42,098 nt of DNA from Spirosoma fluviale (GCA_945868725.1 CAMBMU010000015.1:1-42098); one strand, 5' to 3'; counted from the stretch's first letter, positions 9,184 through 17,877 are shown. Program-made: numbers and translations. Notes: generated from the letters alone by a model not told the origin.

Positions 9184-10455
9184 ATGAAAAAACTCCTTAG
9201 TTATTGCCTGCTATACCTTGGTTTAGGGGCTACAGTTTTTGCACAAACAATCAGTCCGGCAGGCAACAGCCCTGTTCCTGGGATTTCAAAAGACCAAATC
9301 GCTAAAATCGATGCCATGCTTGAAGCGGCTATTAAAGTCGAAGAGGTACCTGGCTTAGTAGCCATGGTTGTCAAAGATGGAAAGATTGTGTACCATTCAG
9401 CCAAAGGGTTTGCAGATGTGACCGAGGGTAAAAAGATGGAGAAAAACTCCATTTTCCGAATTGCTTCGCAAACCAAGGCGATCACGTCTACGGCTATCCT
9501 GATGTTGTATGAGGATGGAAAGATTCAGTTGGATGATCCCATTTCCAAGTACATTCCTGAATTTGCAAATCCGCAGGTTTTGGCTTCTTTTCGCTATGCG
9601 GACAGCAGCTATACGAGTAAGCCAAGTACCAGGGTCATCACGATTCGGCACCTGCTTACGCATACCTCAGGCCTAGGCTATGGGGTGATTGATGGAGACG
9701 AGCGTATGAAAATGATCTACCACAAAGCTGGTGTGATGGACTTATTTACTACGGAGAAAATCACAATTGGAGAAAGTGTGAAGCGCCTTGCCAAACTGCC
9801 TTTGCACCATGAGCCCGGTGCCAAATTTACCTACAGCGAAGGGTTAGATGTGTTGGGCTATATGGTAGAGATTGTTTCAGGAAAGCCATTTGATGTGTTC
9901 TTGAAAGAACGAATTTTTGATCCACTTGGCATGAACGACACGCGTTTTTACCTCAATGAAGCACAGGGTACTCGCTTAGTGGATGTGCATACCTACAAAG
10001 AGAGCAAATGGCAGGAGTATCCTGTCACGTTTTATGACCCAGCTTACCCGAAAGCAGGTGCTAAGACTTTCTTTTCAGGGGGAGCTGGCTTGTCTAGTAC
10101 TACGGAAGATTATGCCAAATTCTTGCAAATGTATCTAAACGGGGGGAGCTACAATGGTCTGCGTTTACTGAGTCCGCTTACCATTCAAACTGCCATGAAA
10201 AATCAGGTAGGCGATCTTTGGAATGCCGATAAGTATTATGGTCTAGCTTTTGGTGTAGTGACTGCCAAAGGGGTAGCACAAGGGGGCCAAGGAAGCGAAG
10301 GCACTTTTGACTGGGGAGGATACTTCAATACCCAGTATTTTGCAGACCCCAACCATAAAATCATCGGATTGCTCTTCAAACAGACTTCCGGTGCTGGCAA
10401 GGGCGACCAAACAGGTTGGAAGTTTAGACAAATGCTGTTCAGTGCCATAGAGTAG
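9184..10455 (+). CDS. Secreted serine hydrolase of the class C beta-lactamase/penicillin-binding fold
   Basis: This is a 423-residue serine hydrolase of the Beta-lactamase family (PF00144), which includes esterases, D-aminopeptidases and AmpC-like enzymes. The ATG at 9184 is preferred over the upstream GTG at 9163 because it opens directly on a signal peptide, MKKLLSYCLLYLGLGATVFA, with likely cleavage before QTIS. The catalytic SxxK is S95-Q-T-K98. The second motif reads Y217-S-E instead of the Y-A/S-N of true AmpC enzymes, which favours an esterase or peptidase over antibiotic resistance. A KTG-like third motif is not obvious. It is monocistronic, between two terminators, and exported to the periplasm or outside. 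The substrate cannot be told from sequence. Confidence 0.88.
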   Translation: MKKLLSYCLLYLGLGATVFAQTISPAGNSPVPGISKDQIAKIDAMLEAAIKVEEVPGLVAMVVKDGKIVYHSAKGFADVTEGKKMEKNSIFRIASQTKAITSTAILMLYEDGKIQLDDPISKYIPEFANPQVLASFRYADSSYTSKPSTRVITIRHLLTHTSGLGYGVIDGDERMKMIYHKAGVMDLFTTEKITIGESVKRLAKLPLHHEPGAKFTYSEGLDVLGYMVEIVSGKPFDVFLKERIFDPLGMNDTRFYLNEAQGTRLVDVHTYKESKWQEYPVTFYDPAYPKAGAKTFFSGGAGLSSTTEDYAKFLQMYLNGGSYNGLRLLSPLTIQTAMKNQVGDLWNADKYYGLAFGVVTAKGVAQGGQGSEGTFDWGGYFNTQYFADPNHKIIGLLFKQTSGAGKGDQTGWKFRQMLFSAIE

Positions 10456-10475
10456 TAGTTTAAATAATTGATAAT

Positions 10476-10517
10476 AAACCCCTTAGCGAAAAAATGGATC
10501 GTTAAGGGGTTTCTTTT
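10476..10517 (+). terminator. Rho-independent terminator of the serine hydrolase gene
   Basis: AAACCCCTTAGCG (10476-10488) pairs with CGTTAAGGGGTTT (10500-10512) with one G-U wobble, followed by CTTTTT. It lies 20 bp after the stop. Confidence 0.9.
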
Positions 10518-10841
10518 TGGATGCTTAAATGGTTTAAACCTAAATGCTGTCTTACTACTTTTATCTTTAGCTTAATTTGATTCAAAATACATTTTTTTTG
10601 CTTTTTTATTGAAATAAATTTAATAAAATCATTAAAAAATAAAAATAACACACCTTTTGATCGATTTTATTAGTAAATTAAATTCCTATTCAAAAAATAA
10701 ATTCATCCCTATCGAATCCTATTAATTTAACCCTGTTGGAAGCAATTGTGGTTCACAAGATTAAGGAATTGGGAAGTGGTGGTGAATGCTTTGAAGCTTA
10801 CCAGGTATGAAAAAAACTGAGTTACCATTTTCAACTAAATA
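10518..10841 (+). other. AT-rich leader region of ppc with two chained short reading frames
   Basis: This stretch has no recognisable gene. The first two thirds are very AT-rich and probably hold the ppc promoter, though I find no convincing consensus match. From 10739 the composition changes. A frame that stays open from 10682 reads LEAIVVHKIKELGSGGECFE before AYQV and ends with TGA at 10808-10810. An 11-codon frame, MKKTELPFSTK, starts at ATG 10807, overlapping that stop, and its own TAA (10840-10842) shares an A with the ppc ATG. This may be a translational relay or leader peptide, or chance. The first frame has no ATG start; TTG at 10736 is the best candidate. Confidence 0.35.
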
Positions 10842-13433
10842 ATGGAAATAAATTCAAGTCATTTGATTGGCCAATTCAAAAAGCAGGTTGCGGATAAATA
10901 CACGATTTACAATAGTTTATTTGCAGCACTTCCCTATTCCGGTGTAGCTAATGCTGGTGCATTACTACCGATTTTACTGCAAGTCTGTGAGAAAGGGTAT
11001 AAGAATGGGAAATCACCCGGTGAGATTATTGATTATTTTTTTAGCCAACATACGGATGTTAGGACTGAACAAGAAAAATTGGATCACCTGTTTAAATATG
11101 TTCAATACATTGAAAGGCAAGTGGTACTTTTTGACGCGATTGAGGATGCCGCTTTTTCGAGTCTACATGATGTTACGGGTGCTGGAAGTTTAAAATCAAT
11201 CCTCCGGGATGCGGTGCTATTAAAAAAATCAGCCTTAATTTCTGAAAAACTAGAAAAATTCAAGTTGAGGCTCGTTTTGACAGCTCACCCTACTCAATTT
11301 TACCCTGCAAATGTTTTAGGAATTATTCATGACATGGGAGAAGCAATCGGTAAAAATGACTTCAACGCAATAAGTCAATTTATCCAACAATTGGGCTTAA
11401 CTCCATTTTTTAATAAAAAGCAACCTACCCCTGCGAATGAAGCGATCACCTTGATGTGGTACTTAGAAAACGTGTTTTACCATTCCATAGGTAATATCTA
11501 TACCAAAATCGTAACTGAAGTTTTCGAAGGGGACTATTCAGGTGATACTAATTTTATAGAACTTGGATTTTGGCCAGGCGGGGACCGAGATGGAAATCCT
11601 TTTGTGAATGCAGAGACCACTCGGTTTGTAGCCAAGGCTTTACGAAGCAGTATTATTGTTTGCTATTATAGAGATATAAGAAAGTTAAAAAGGAAGTTAA
11701 CCTTTTCTGATGTTGATGTTTTAATCCATGAATTGGAGACAAAACTTTATGAAAATGTCTTCACACCTGATCAAGCAAAACCAATCACCAAAGAGGAGAT
11801 TTTAGATTGTTTAGAAAAAATAAAGGAATTAGTGGTGGCGCGGAATTATGCCATGTATTTGCCAAAACTGGAAAGTTTAATCCATAAAGTGAGGTTATTT
11901 GGGACGCATTTCGCATCCTTAGATATAAGACAAGATAGTCGAATACATCATCAAGTTTTAGTAGATGTGCATCAAACAATCCTTGAAAAGGATGGGGTTG
12001 GGATTTTGCCAGCCAATTACTCCAGTCTGAGTTTACCCGCTCAACTTCAGGCATTGTCTGAACTAAAGGGAAGCATAAACCCTTCAGATTTTAAAGAAAC
12101 CATCACCAAAGACACGCTTCAAGCCATCTATGAGATCCAGTCGGTTCAACAAGAAAACGGAATTCCTGCTTGCCATCGTTACATCATTAGCAATACGCAA
12201 TCCGCCATCCATGTGTTGGAATTGTACGCCTTATTTAGGCTTTGTGGATGGGACCAATACTTATCCCAACTAGATATAGTTCCCTTGTTTGAGACAATCG
12301 AGGATTTGGAAAATGCTGAAGGGATTATGAATATCCTATACCATGATCCCCTCTATAAAATTCATTTAGCGCAGAGGCAGTTTAAACAAACAATTATGCT
12401 TGGTTTTAGTGACGGAACCAAGGATGGGGGATACCTACAAGCAAATTGGAGTATTTATCAAGCTAAAGAACGGTTGACAACTATTTCTAGGGCAAACCAA
12501 GTCGTTGTTCTATTTTTTGATGGTCGAGGTGGTCCCCCTTCTCGTGGAGGAGGTAAAACGCATCAATTTTATGAATCTTTAGGTAATCGAATTGAAAAAG
12601 AAGAGATCCAAATAACCATCCAAGGGCAAACAATCACTTCAAATTTTGGAACCATCCAATCTGCGGAATTTAACATCGAACAATTACTAAGCGCAGGTGT
12701 CAGTAATGAACTCTTCGCTGATAATCAGCCTCAACTCAGCGATAAAAACCGTGAGACCTTGGATGCCTTGAGTCAACTCAGCTATGCAGCTTACCTAAAA
12801 CTTAAACACCACCCCCAATTTTTACCCTACCTGCAAAAATTTAGCCCGCTAAATTATTACGGCAAAAGTAATATTGCCAGTAGACCCACGAAAAGAGGGG
12901 CGAAAAATGAACTTAGTTTTTCAGATTTGCGAGCAATTCCTTTTGTGGGAAGCTGGAGTCAATTGAAACAAAATGTCCCTGGATTTTTTGGTTTTGGATC
13001 TGCATTGAAGGCCTTGAAGGAAAAAGGGCTCTGGAATGAAGTAGAAGATTTATTCCGCAACAATGCATTCTTTAGAACCTTGGTGGACAATAGTATCATG
13101 AGTATGGTTAAATCAAATTTTGCAATTACCCAGTACATTGAAAATGATCCTGACTTTAAAGACTTCCGTCAAATCATTCAAGAGGAGTTTGACTTGACTC
13201 GCCAATTGTATTTAGAATTGACCCAAGAAGTGAGTTTGATGGAAAAGGATTCCTTGGGAAAACAGTCTATCCTACTCAGAGAAAGAATCGTTCTGCCTTT
13301 ACTTACCATTCAGCAATATGCGCTGAGTAAATTGCAACTTCAGTCTAGTGATCCAAAACTAAAAGAGTCCTACGATAAATTAGTGACGCGAAGTATGTTT
13401 GGCGTGATAAATGCAGCAAGAAATTCGGTATAA
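10842..13433 (+). CDS. ppc: Phosphoenolpyruvate carboxylase
   Basis: PEPC carboxylates phosphoenolpyruvate with bicarbonate to oxaloacetate, replenishing the TCA cycle in the cytosol. The 863-residue protein is slightly shorter than the E. coli enzyme (883). It keeps the catalytic His149 in VLTAHPTQ, the GGDRDGNPFV segment, GFSDGTKDGGYLQANW, and Arg562 in FDGRGGPPSRGGGKTH. The last loop differs from the usual GRGGSIGRGGAPAH, but its Gly-rich frame is intact. The C-terminus ends AARNSV instead of the usual RNTG. The gene is visibly AT-richer than its neighbours, which fits either transfer or a different expression class. It stands alone between the hydrolase terminator and the next operon. Confidence 0.95.
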   Translation: MEINSSHLIGQFKKQVADKYTIYNSLFAALPYSGVANAGALLPILLQVCEKGYKNGKSPGEIIDYFFSQHTDVRTEQEKLDHLFKYVQYIERQVVLFDAIEDAAFSSLHDVTGAGSLKSILRDAVLLKKSALISEKLEKFKLRLVLTAHPTQFYPANVLGIIHDMGEAIGKNDFNAISQFIQQLGLTPFFNKKQPTPANEAITLMWYLENVFYHSIGNIYTKIVTEVFEGDYSGDTNFIELGFWPGGDRDGNPFVNAETTRFVAKALRSSIIVCYYRDIRKLKRKLTFSDVDVLIHELETKLYENVFTPDQAKPITKEEILDCLEKIKELVVARNYAMYLPKLESLIHKVRLFGTHFASLDIRQDSRIHHQVLVDVHQTILEKDGVGILPANYSSLSLPAQLQALSELKGSINPSDFKETITKDTLQAIYEIQSVQQENGIPACHRYIISNTQSAIHVLELYALFRLCGWDQYLSQLDIVPLFETIEDLENAEGIMNILYHDPLYKIHLAQRQFKQTIMLGFSDGTKDGGYLQANWSIYQAKERLTTISRANQVVVLFFDGRGGPPSRGGGKTHQFYESLGNRIEKEEIQITIQGQTITSNFGTIQSAEFNIEQLLSAGVSNELFADNQPQLSDKNRETLDALSQLSYAAYLKLKHHPQFLPYLQKFSPLNYYGKSNIASRPTKRGAKNELSFSDLRAIPFVGSWSQLKQNVPGFFGFGSALKALKEKGLWNEVEDLFRNNAFFRTLVDNSIMSMVKSNFAITQYIENDPDFKDFRQIIQEEFDLTRQLYLELTQEVSLMEKDSLGKQSILLRERIVLPLLTIQQYALSKLQLQSSDPKLKESYDKLVTRSMFGVINAARNSV

Positions 13434-13561
13434 ATAAAGTTTGCGCTGGATTTTACTTAATCCAATTGAAAATTTACGCTAAAAACCTTTTTGGTAAATT
13501 TTAGTCTCTAGTGTTGCGAGGAGTACCTTTAGTAAGGTGTAGAGAAGTGGTGGATTTCATG

Positions 13562-13569
13562 TATTTTTG
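13562..13569 (+). promoter_or_regulatory. TAnnTTTG -7 box almost touching the GNAT/nitrilase start codon
   Basis: TATTTTTG matches the Bacteroidota -7 consensus and ends 4 bases before the ATG at 13574. No TTTG box is found 19 bases upstream. If it is used, the transcript would have almost no leader. Confidence 0.3.
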
Positions 13570-13573
13570 ACCC

Positions 13574-15115
13574 ATGAGTAAGCAAAGAGAAGAATTAGAA
13601 CACCGACTAAGGCTCCGCAACATCAAGCTTTCCGACTACGAAGATATTCGGGAGATCATGGTGTCTATTTATAAAAATCAAGGTGGAGCCTGGACCAAAG
13701 CGGAGCTTAAAAATCAACTCCGAATGTTTCCCGAAGGCCAAATCTGTATTGAGGACAATGGAAAAGTAATCGCCGCAGCCCTAAGTATTATCGTGGATTA
13801 CTACAAGTTTGGGGATAACCATAGCTACCATGAGATCACCGGTTATGGCAAGTTTGATACACACGATCCGGATGGAGACACCTTGTATGCCACGGATATT
13901 TTTGTGCACTCTGACTACCGAGGCATGCGTTTGGGACGTCGTCTGTACGATGCCAGAAAAGAGCTTTGCGAAAACCTAAATCTTCGGTCGATCATTGCTG
14001 GGGGACGTATCCCGGGCTACTCTAAGTATGCCGACGATATGACCCCGCGAAAGTACATTGACCTGGTGAAGAACAGAGAGATTTTTGATCCTGTACTTTC
14101 TTTCCAGCTTGCCAACGAGTTTCACGTCAGAAAAGTAATCACCAAATACCTTCCCGAAGACACAGATTCTAGGGCCTATGCCACCTTGTTGGAATGGATC
14201 AATATCTATTACGAAAAGGATGAGAAGCTGATTGGCAATAAGAAATCTATCGTCCGCCTGGGATTGGTGCAGTGGAAGATGCGTCGTTTTTCCAATGTGG
14301 ATGACTTGATGCAGCAGGTAGAATTTTATGTAGACACTGTATCGGGCTATAAATCAGATTTCTGTTTGCTACCCGAATTTTTCAATGCCCCCATGTTGGC
14401 AGAATTCAATGACATGGACGCATCCGAGGCCATCCGAAATTTGGCGGACTATACCACCGAAATTGTAAACCGCATGAGTGACCTGGCCGTATCCTACAAC
14501 GTGAACATCATCGCGGGATCCATGCCCGAGTACGACGGCAAAAAGCTGCGCAACGTGAGCTACCTCTGCCGCAGGGATGGCACACAAGACAAGCAGTACA
14601 AGTTGCACATCACTCCAGATGAGCAGGCCTACTGGGGCTTGCAAGGCGGCAATGGCATCAACGTATTCGAAACCGATGCGGGTAGAATAGGTATTTTGAT
14701 CTGCTACGACGTCGAATTTCCTGAACTGGGTCGAATCTTGGCAGAACAAGAGATGGATATCCTCTTCGTGCCTTTCTGGACCGATACTAAAAACGCCTTC
14801 TTACGCGTCAACATTTGCGCGAAAGCGCGGGCCATTGAAAACGAATGCTATGTAGCCATCACTGGATCGGTAGGTAACCTGCCCAAGGTGGAAAACATGG
14901 ATATTCAGTACTCACAGGCGGCGATTTTCTCCCCTTCCGATTTTTCATTCCCCCACGATGCCACGGTAGCGATGGCTTCGGAAAATGCTGAAACAACCAT
15001 CGTAGCGGATGTGGACCTAGATTTATTGACCAAACAACGAAAAGCGGGATCTGTGCGTAACCTAGATCAGCGAAGGCTGGATCTTTATTCAATACAATGG
15101 AAACAGAAAAAATAG
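13574..15115 (+). CDS. Fusion of GNAT acetyltransferase and carbon-nitrogen hydrolase (nitrilase superfamily)
   Basis: This 513-residue protein has two domains. An N-terminal GNAT-like acyltransferase domain (about 10-200) shows the acetyl-CoA region around YRGMRLGRRLYDARKEL. A C-terminal carbon-nitrogen hydrolase domain (about 225-510) has all three catalytic residues: Glu268 (LLPEFF), Lys343 (QYKLHI) and Cys377 (LICYDVEFPE). Such fusions are known, for example B. subtilis YhcX-like proteins, but their substrate is not established. The gene overlaps kdsC by 19 bp, and kdsC overlaps kdsA by 4 bp, so the three form one operon. It is cytosolic, with no signal peptide. A role linked to KDO or lipopolysaccharide supply is possible from context only. 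Confidence 0.92.
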   Translation: MSKQREELEHRLRLRNIKLSDYEDIREIMVSIYKNQGGAWTKAELKNQLRMFPEGQICIEDNGKVIAAALSIIVDYYKFGDNHSYHEITGYGKFDTHDPDGDTLYATDIFVHSDYRGMRLGRRLYDARKELCENLNLRSIIAGGRIPGYSKYADDMTPRKYIDLVKNREIFDPVLSFQLANEFHVRKVITKYLPEDTDSRAYATLLEWINIYYEKDEKLIGNKKSIVRLGLVQWKMRRFSNVDDLMQQVEFYVDTVSGYKSDFCLLPEFFNAPMLAEFNDMDASEAIRNLADYTTEIVNRMSDLAVSYNVNIIAGSMPEYDGKKLRNVSYLCRRDGTQDKQYKLHITPDEQAYWGLQGGNGINVFETDAGRIGILICYDVEFPELGRILAEQEMDILFVPFWTDTKNAFLRVNICAKARAIENECYVAITGSVGNLPKVENMDIQYSQAAIFSPSDFSFPHDATVAMASENAETTIVADVDLDLLTKQRKAGSVRNLDQRRLDLYSIQWKQKK

Positions 15116-15672
15116 TAGCGGCTTACCTGCAGCATGTCCCGGTGGAGGTGCTAGAAAAAGCCAAGAAGATAAAAGTGCTAATCACCGATGTAGATGGGGT
15201 ACTTACCGACGGGGGTATTTTGTACGATAACGATGGCATGGAATACAAAAAGTACAATGTCAAAGATGGACTCATTGTGCAGCACCTGAAAAAGGCAGGC
15301 TTCCTCGTAGGAGCCATTACAGGTCGCGCATCTCAAGTGGTGGAAAATCGTTGTGAGGAACTCCGTCTTGACTTCCATTACCATGGCGTGAAGGACAAGT
15401 ACAAAAAGTTGACCGAATTACTAGAAACGATGGAGCTGACACTTGAGGAGGTAGCCTACCTGGGTGATGACTTGATTGACTTACCCGTGTTGACCAAAGT
15501 AGGGCTATCTATCGCTCCTGCAGATGCCTTACCCTATGTCTGTGCAGCGGTGGATTATGTGTCTCCTTTGGCCGGAGGAAAAGGCGTTTTCCGTGAGGCA
15601 GCAGACCTACTGCTCCATGCAAAAGGGCAATTGGTTCCATTAATTGAGCAATTCGCTAAAAAAGAAGCATGA
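15097..15672 (+). CDS. kdsC: 3-deoxy-D-manno-octulosonate 8-phosphate phosphatase (HAD family)
   Basis: KdsC dephosphorylates KDO 8-phosphate to KDO for lipid A-core synthesis. The 191-residue HAD-superfamily protein has the motif [12 protein letters not shown] with nucleophile Asp31 and general acid Asp33, motif II in AITGRAS, and the motif III region [12 protein letters not shown]. It is a C0-type HAD with no large cap, as expected for the tetrameric KdsC/YrbI group. The start at 15097 lies inside the end of the upstream GNAT/nitrilase gene (19-bp overlap), and it carries about 25 residues before the HAD core. The adjacent kdsA, overlapping by ATGA, supports the KDO assignment over other small HAD phosphatases. 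Confidence 0.95.
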   Translation: METEKIVAAYLQHVPVEVLEKAKKIKVLITDVDGVLTDGGILYDNDGMEYKKYNVKDGLIVQHLKKAGFLVGAITGRASQVVENRCEELRLDFHYHGVKDKYKKLTELLETMELTLEEVAYLGDDLIDLPVLTKVGLSIAPADALPYVCAAVDYVSPLAGGKGVFREAADLLLHAKGQLVPLIEQFAKKEA

Positions 15673-16517
15673 AAAGAACAACGAATACGATGAAAATCCG
15701 AGAGGGGATCGAATTAGGATCCGGTAAGCCCGTACTTTTTTCCGGTCCCTGTGCCGTAGAAAGCTTTGACATTTGTTTGGAGATAGGTACCAAAGTAAAG
15801 GCTTGGGCGGAAGAGCATGGCTTTTCCTATGTATTCAAGGCATCCTTTGACAAGGCCAATCGAACCTCTTCTTCCTCTTTTCGAAGTATTGGCATGGACG
15901 CCTCCTTGGAGGTGTTGCAGCGGGTAGGAAAGGCATTAAACGTGCCCTTGGTTACCGATATTCACGAGAGCTACCAAGCTGCCGAGGTGGCGGAAGTGGT
16001 GGACGTGCTTCAGATTCCTGCTTTTCTTTGCCGACAAACCGACCTACTTCTTGCAGCTGCAGCCACAGGGAAAGCAGTGAAAATCAAAAGGGGACAGTTT
16101 ATGGCTCCTGAAGACATGGCCTATGCCGTCAACAAGGTTCGTGCCGCGGGCAACGACAATGTGTGTTTGACCGAAAGAGGCTTTTCTTTGGGATACCACA
16201 ACCTAGTCGTAGACATGCGTGGCTTACCGATCATGCGGCAGTTTGCTCCTGTGGTTTTTGACATCACCCACTCGGTGCAGCAGCCCGGAGGACAGGGTGG
16301 AAGTAGTGGAGGGCAACGTGAGTTTGCCCCGGTTTTGGCTCGCGCGGCAGCAGCTACAGGTATTGATGGATTTTTTATTGAGACTCACCCCGAACCGAGC
16401 AAGGCACTAAGCGACGGTCCTAATTTGATTCCTTTGCACCGTATGGGGGATTTTCTGCAGATGCTGAAAGCTTCCTGGGAATTGGGGCAACGCTACCAAG
16501 ATTTTAACGTAGAGTAA
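15669..16517 (+). CDS. kdsA: 3-deoxy-D-manno-octulosonate 8-phosphate synthase
   Basis: KdsA condenses phosphoenolpyruvate with arabinose 5-phosphate to give KDO 8-phosphate, the step before KdsC. The 282-residue TIM-barrel protein shows SGPCAVES (25-32), [54 protein letters not shown] and [15 protein letters not shown]. The Cys28 in GPCAVES, where the E. coli enzyme has Asn26, is the signature of the metal-dependent class. The ATG at 15669 overlaps the kdsC stop. An internal ATG at 15690 ([10 protein letters not shown]) is an equally possible start. This is the last gene of the operon. No clear terminator is seen in the 250 bp that follow. Confidence 0.97.
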   Translation: MKRTTNTMKIREGIELGSGKPVLFSGPCAVESFDICLEIGTKVKAWAEEHGFSYVFKASFDKANRTSSSSFRSIGMDASLEVLQRVGKALNVPLVTDIHESYQAAEVAEVVDVLQIPAFLCRQTDLLLAAAATGKAVKIKRGQFMAPEDMAYAVNKVRAAGNDNVCLTERGFSLGYHNLVVDMRGLPIMRQFAPVVFDITHSVQQPGGQGGSSGGQREFAPVLARAAAATGIDGFFIETHPEPSKALSDGPNLIPLHRMGDFLQMLKASWELGQRYQDFNVE

Positions 16518-16628
16518 GTGCCTGTGCTATAGGGATTCTAACTTGAATAATCATCAAAGAGTTTCCTTCTTTAGGTGCATAGAGGTAACCTTTGGAATTC
16601 CTTTTGTGAGAGTAGCGGTATTGTTTTG

Positions 16629-16660
16629 TTTGGGCAACCCTAGGATTATCTCTATTTTTG
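16629..16660 (+). promoter_or_regulatory. Near-perfect Bacteroidota promoter of the pterin operon
   Basis: TTTG at 16629-16632 is followed after 20 bases by TATTTTTG at 16653-16660, matching TTTG-N19-TAnnTTTG with one extra spacer base. The predicted transcript would start near 16667 and carry a leader of about 100 bases before the pterin synthase ATG. Confidence 0.6.
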
Positions 16661-16686
16661 CAACCAACAGTTAAATTAATTGGTTG
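16661..16686 (+). promoter_or_regulatory. Inverted repeat at the predicted transcript start of the pterin operon
   Basis: CAACCAA (16661-16667) and TTGGTTG (16680-16686) are a perfect 7-bp inverted repeat with a 12-nt AT-rich centre, immediately downstream of the -7 box. It could be a repressor operator or a 5'-end hairpin. Which one is not decidable from sequence. Confidence 0.4.
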
Positions 16687-16767
16687 ACCTGCAAGGATTT
16701 GATGTTTTGTTTAATAAATATTGATTAAAAATTAAACAAAAAATAAAATTCTTCTGTTCCTACAACA

Positions 16768-17178
16768 ATGAAAGTAGCCATCTTCCGAAAAGAGCATTTT
16801 AATGCAGCACATCGATTATTCAATCCGGCATGGTCTGATGAAAGGAATGATGCCATTTTTGGCAAATGCAATAATCCCAATTACCACGGACACAATTACG
16901 AATTGATTGTGCAACTCAAGGGTGAGATTGATCCAGATACAGGCTACGTATACGACATGAAAGTGCTCAGTGACTTAATCAAGGAGCATGTGTTAACTAA
17001 ATTTGACCACAAAAACTTAAACCTAGATACCGTTGAATTCAAGAATCTCAATCCCTCTGCCGAGAATATTGCGGTAGTGATATGGACTATTTTGAGAGAA
17101 AAGATTGATCGGAAATACGAACTAATCGTACGACTCTATGAAACCGAAAGAAACTATGTTGAATACGATGGGAATTAA
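16768..17178 (+). CDS. 6-pyruvoyl-tetrahydropterin synthase, PTPS-II (eukaryote-like) type
   Basis: This 136-residue COG0720 enzyme acts on 7,8-dihydroneopterin triphosphate. Zinc ligands are His15 (NAAHRLF), His40 and His42 (YHGHNY). The catalytic Cys34 sits in FGKCNNPNYHGH, so the spacing is Cx5HGH. In published classification of this family, CxxxHGH marks QueD (queuosine) and Cx5HGH marks true PTPS making 6-pyruvoyl-tetrahydropterin, as in mammals. The segments FDHKNLNLD and IVRLYETERNYVEYDG also resemble the animal enzyme. It overlaps folE by up to 41 bp, which makes direct substrate supply likely. I therefore favour tetrahydrobiopterin-like cofactor synthesis over queuosine, though biochemical promiscuity is known in the family. 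Confidence 0.93.
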   Translation: MKVAIFRKEHFNAAHRLFNPAWSDERNDAIFGKCNNPNYHGHNYELIVQLKGEIDPDTGYVYDMKVLSDLIKEHVLTKFDHKNLNLDTVEFKNLNPSAENIAVVIWTILREKIDRKYELIVRLYETERNYVEYDGN

Positions 17179-17842
17179 CCTTGGTCAAGCCCCTTTTGAC
17201 GAAATTGGGGACGAGCATGTAGGTACTTCTCTTCAAACCCCCTTGAGAGACGATGCCTTCAAGATGGATGATGAGCTTAAGGTAGAATTGATTGAAAAGC
17301 ACTTTAAGGAAATCATGCATATCCTAGGTCTTGACCTAAGTGATGATAGTTTGCGGGGTACCCCACACCGTGTGGCAAAAATGTATGTCAAAGAAGTATT
17401 TGCAGGATTGAATCCTAAAAATAAGCCTGAGCCAAAGCTTTTTGAAAATAAATACAAGTACAAAGAAATGTTGGTGGAGAAAGACATTACCTTCTTCTCA
17501 CACTGTGAGCACCACTTTGTGCCCATCTATGGGAAGGCGCATGTAGCCTATATTTCCAATGGAAATGTAATTGGACTTTCAAAAATTAACCGCGTTGTGC
17601 AGTATTTCTCAAAGCGCCCACAGGTTCAGGAGCGATTGACGATGCAGATTGGTAACGAAATTCGTGAAATTCTGGGTACCGAAGATGTGGCAGTAATCCT
17701 AGATGCTTACCACATGTGTGTGAGCTCCAGAGGCATCAACGACACCAACAGCTCAACGGTTACCTCGTTTTACTCTGGTAAATTTGAAACAGACGAGCAA
17801 AGCAGAAACGAGTTTTTGAAATACCTAAGCTTGAAAAAATAA
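17138..17842 (+). CDS. folE: GTP cyclohydrolase I
   Basis: FolE converts GTP to 7,8-dihydroneopterin triphosphate, the entry point for folate and tetrahydrobiopterin. With the start at 17138 it has 234 residues. The conserved core begins near VELIEKHFKEIMHILGLD. Zinc ligands are in FSHCEHHFVP (Cys123, His126) and YHMCVSSRG. GLSKINRVV and the C-terminal INDTNSSTVTSFYSG segment complete the active site. Three in-frame ATGs lie inside the end of the pterin synthase gene (17138, 17156, 17168). The purine-rich GAAAG ahead of 17156 makes that start attractive too. The overlap implies translational coupling. Two terminators follow, so transcription of the pair ends here. Confidence 0.97.
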   Translation: MKPKETMLNTMGINLGQAPFDEIGDEHVGTSLQTPLRDDAFKMDDELKVELIEKHFKEIMHILGLDLSDDSLRGTPHRVAKMYVKEVFAGLNPKNKPEPKLFENKYKYKEMLVEKDITFFSHCEHHFVPIYGKAHVAYISNGNVIGLSKINRVVQYFSKRPQVQERLTMQIGNEIREILGTEDVAVILDAYHMCVSSRGINDTNSSTVTSFYSGKFETDEQSRNEFLKYLSLKK

Positions 17843-17851
17843 GTGAATTGA

Positions 17852-17877
17852 GGGTACGATTTGTACCCCCATTTTTT
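17852..17877 (+). terminator. First of two tandem terminators after folE
   Basis: GGGTAC (17852-17857) and GTACCC (17863-17868) form a perfect 6-bp stem with a 5-nt loop. Two further C residues and an A separate the stem from a six-T run. Confidence 0.7.

Noticed and set aside
13445..13480. TGGATT/AATCCA inverted repeat after ppc as a terminator
   Set aside because: The stem is only 6 AT-rich pairs with no adjacent T run. It is too weak to annotate.
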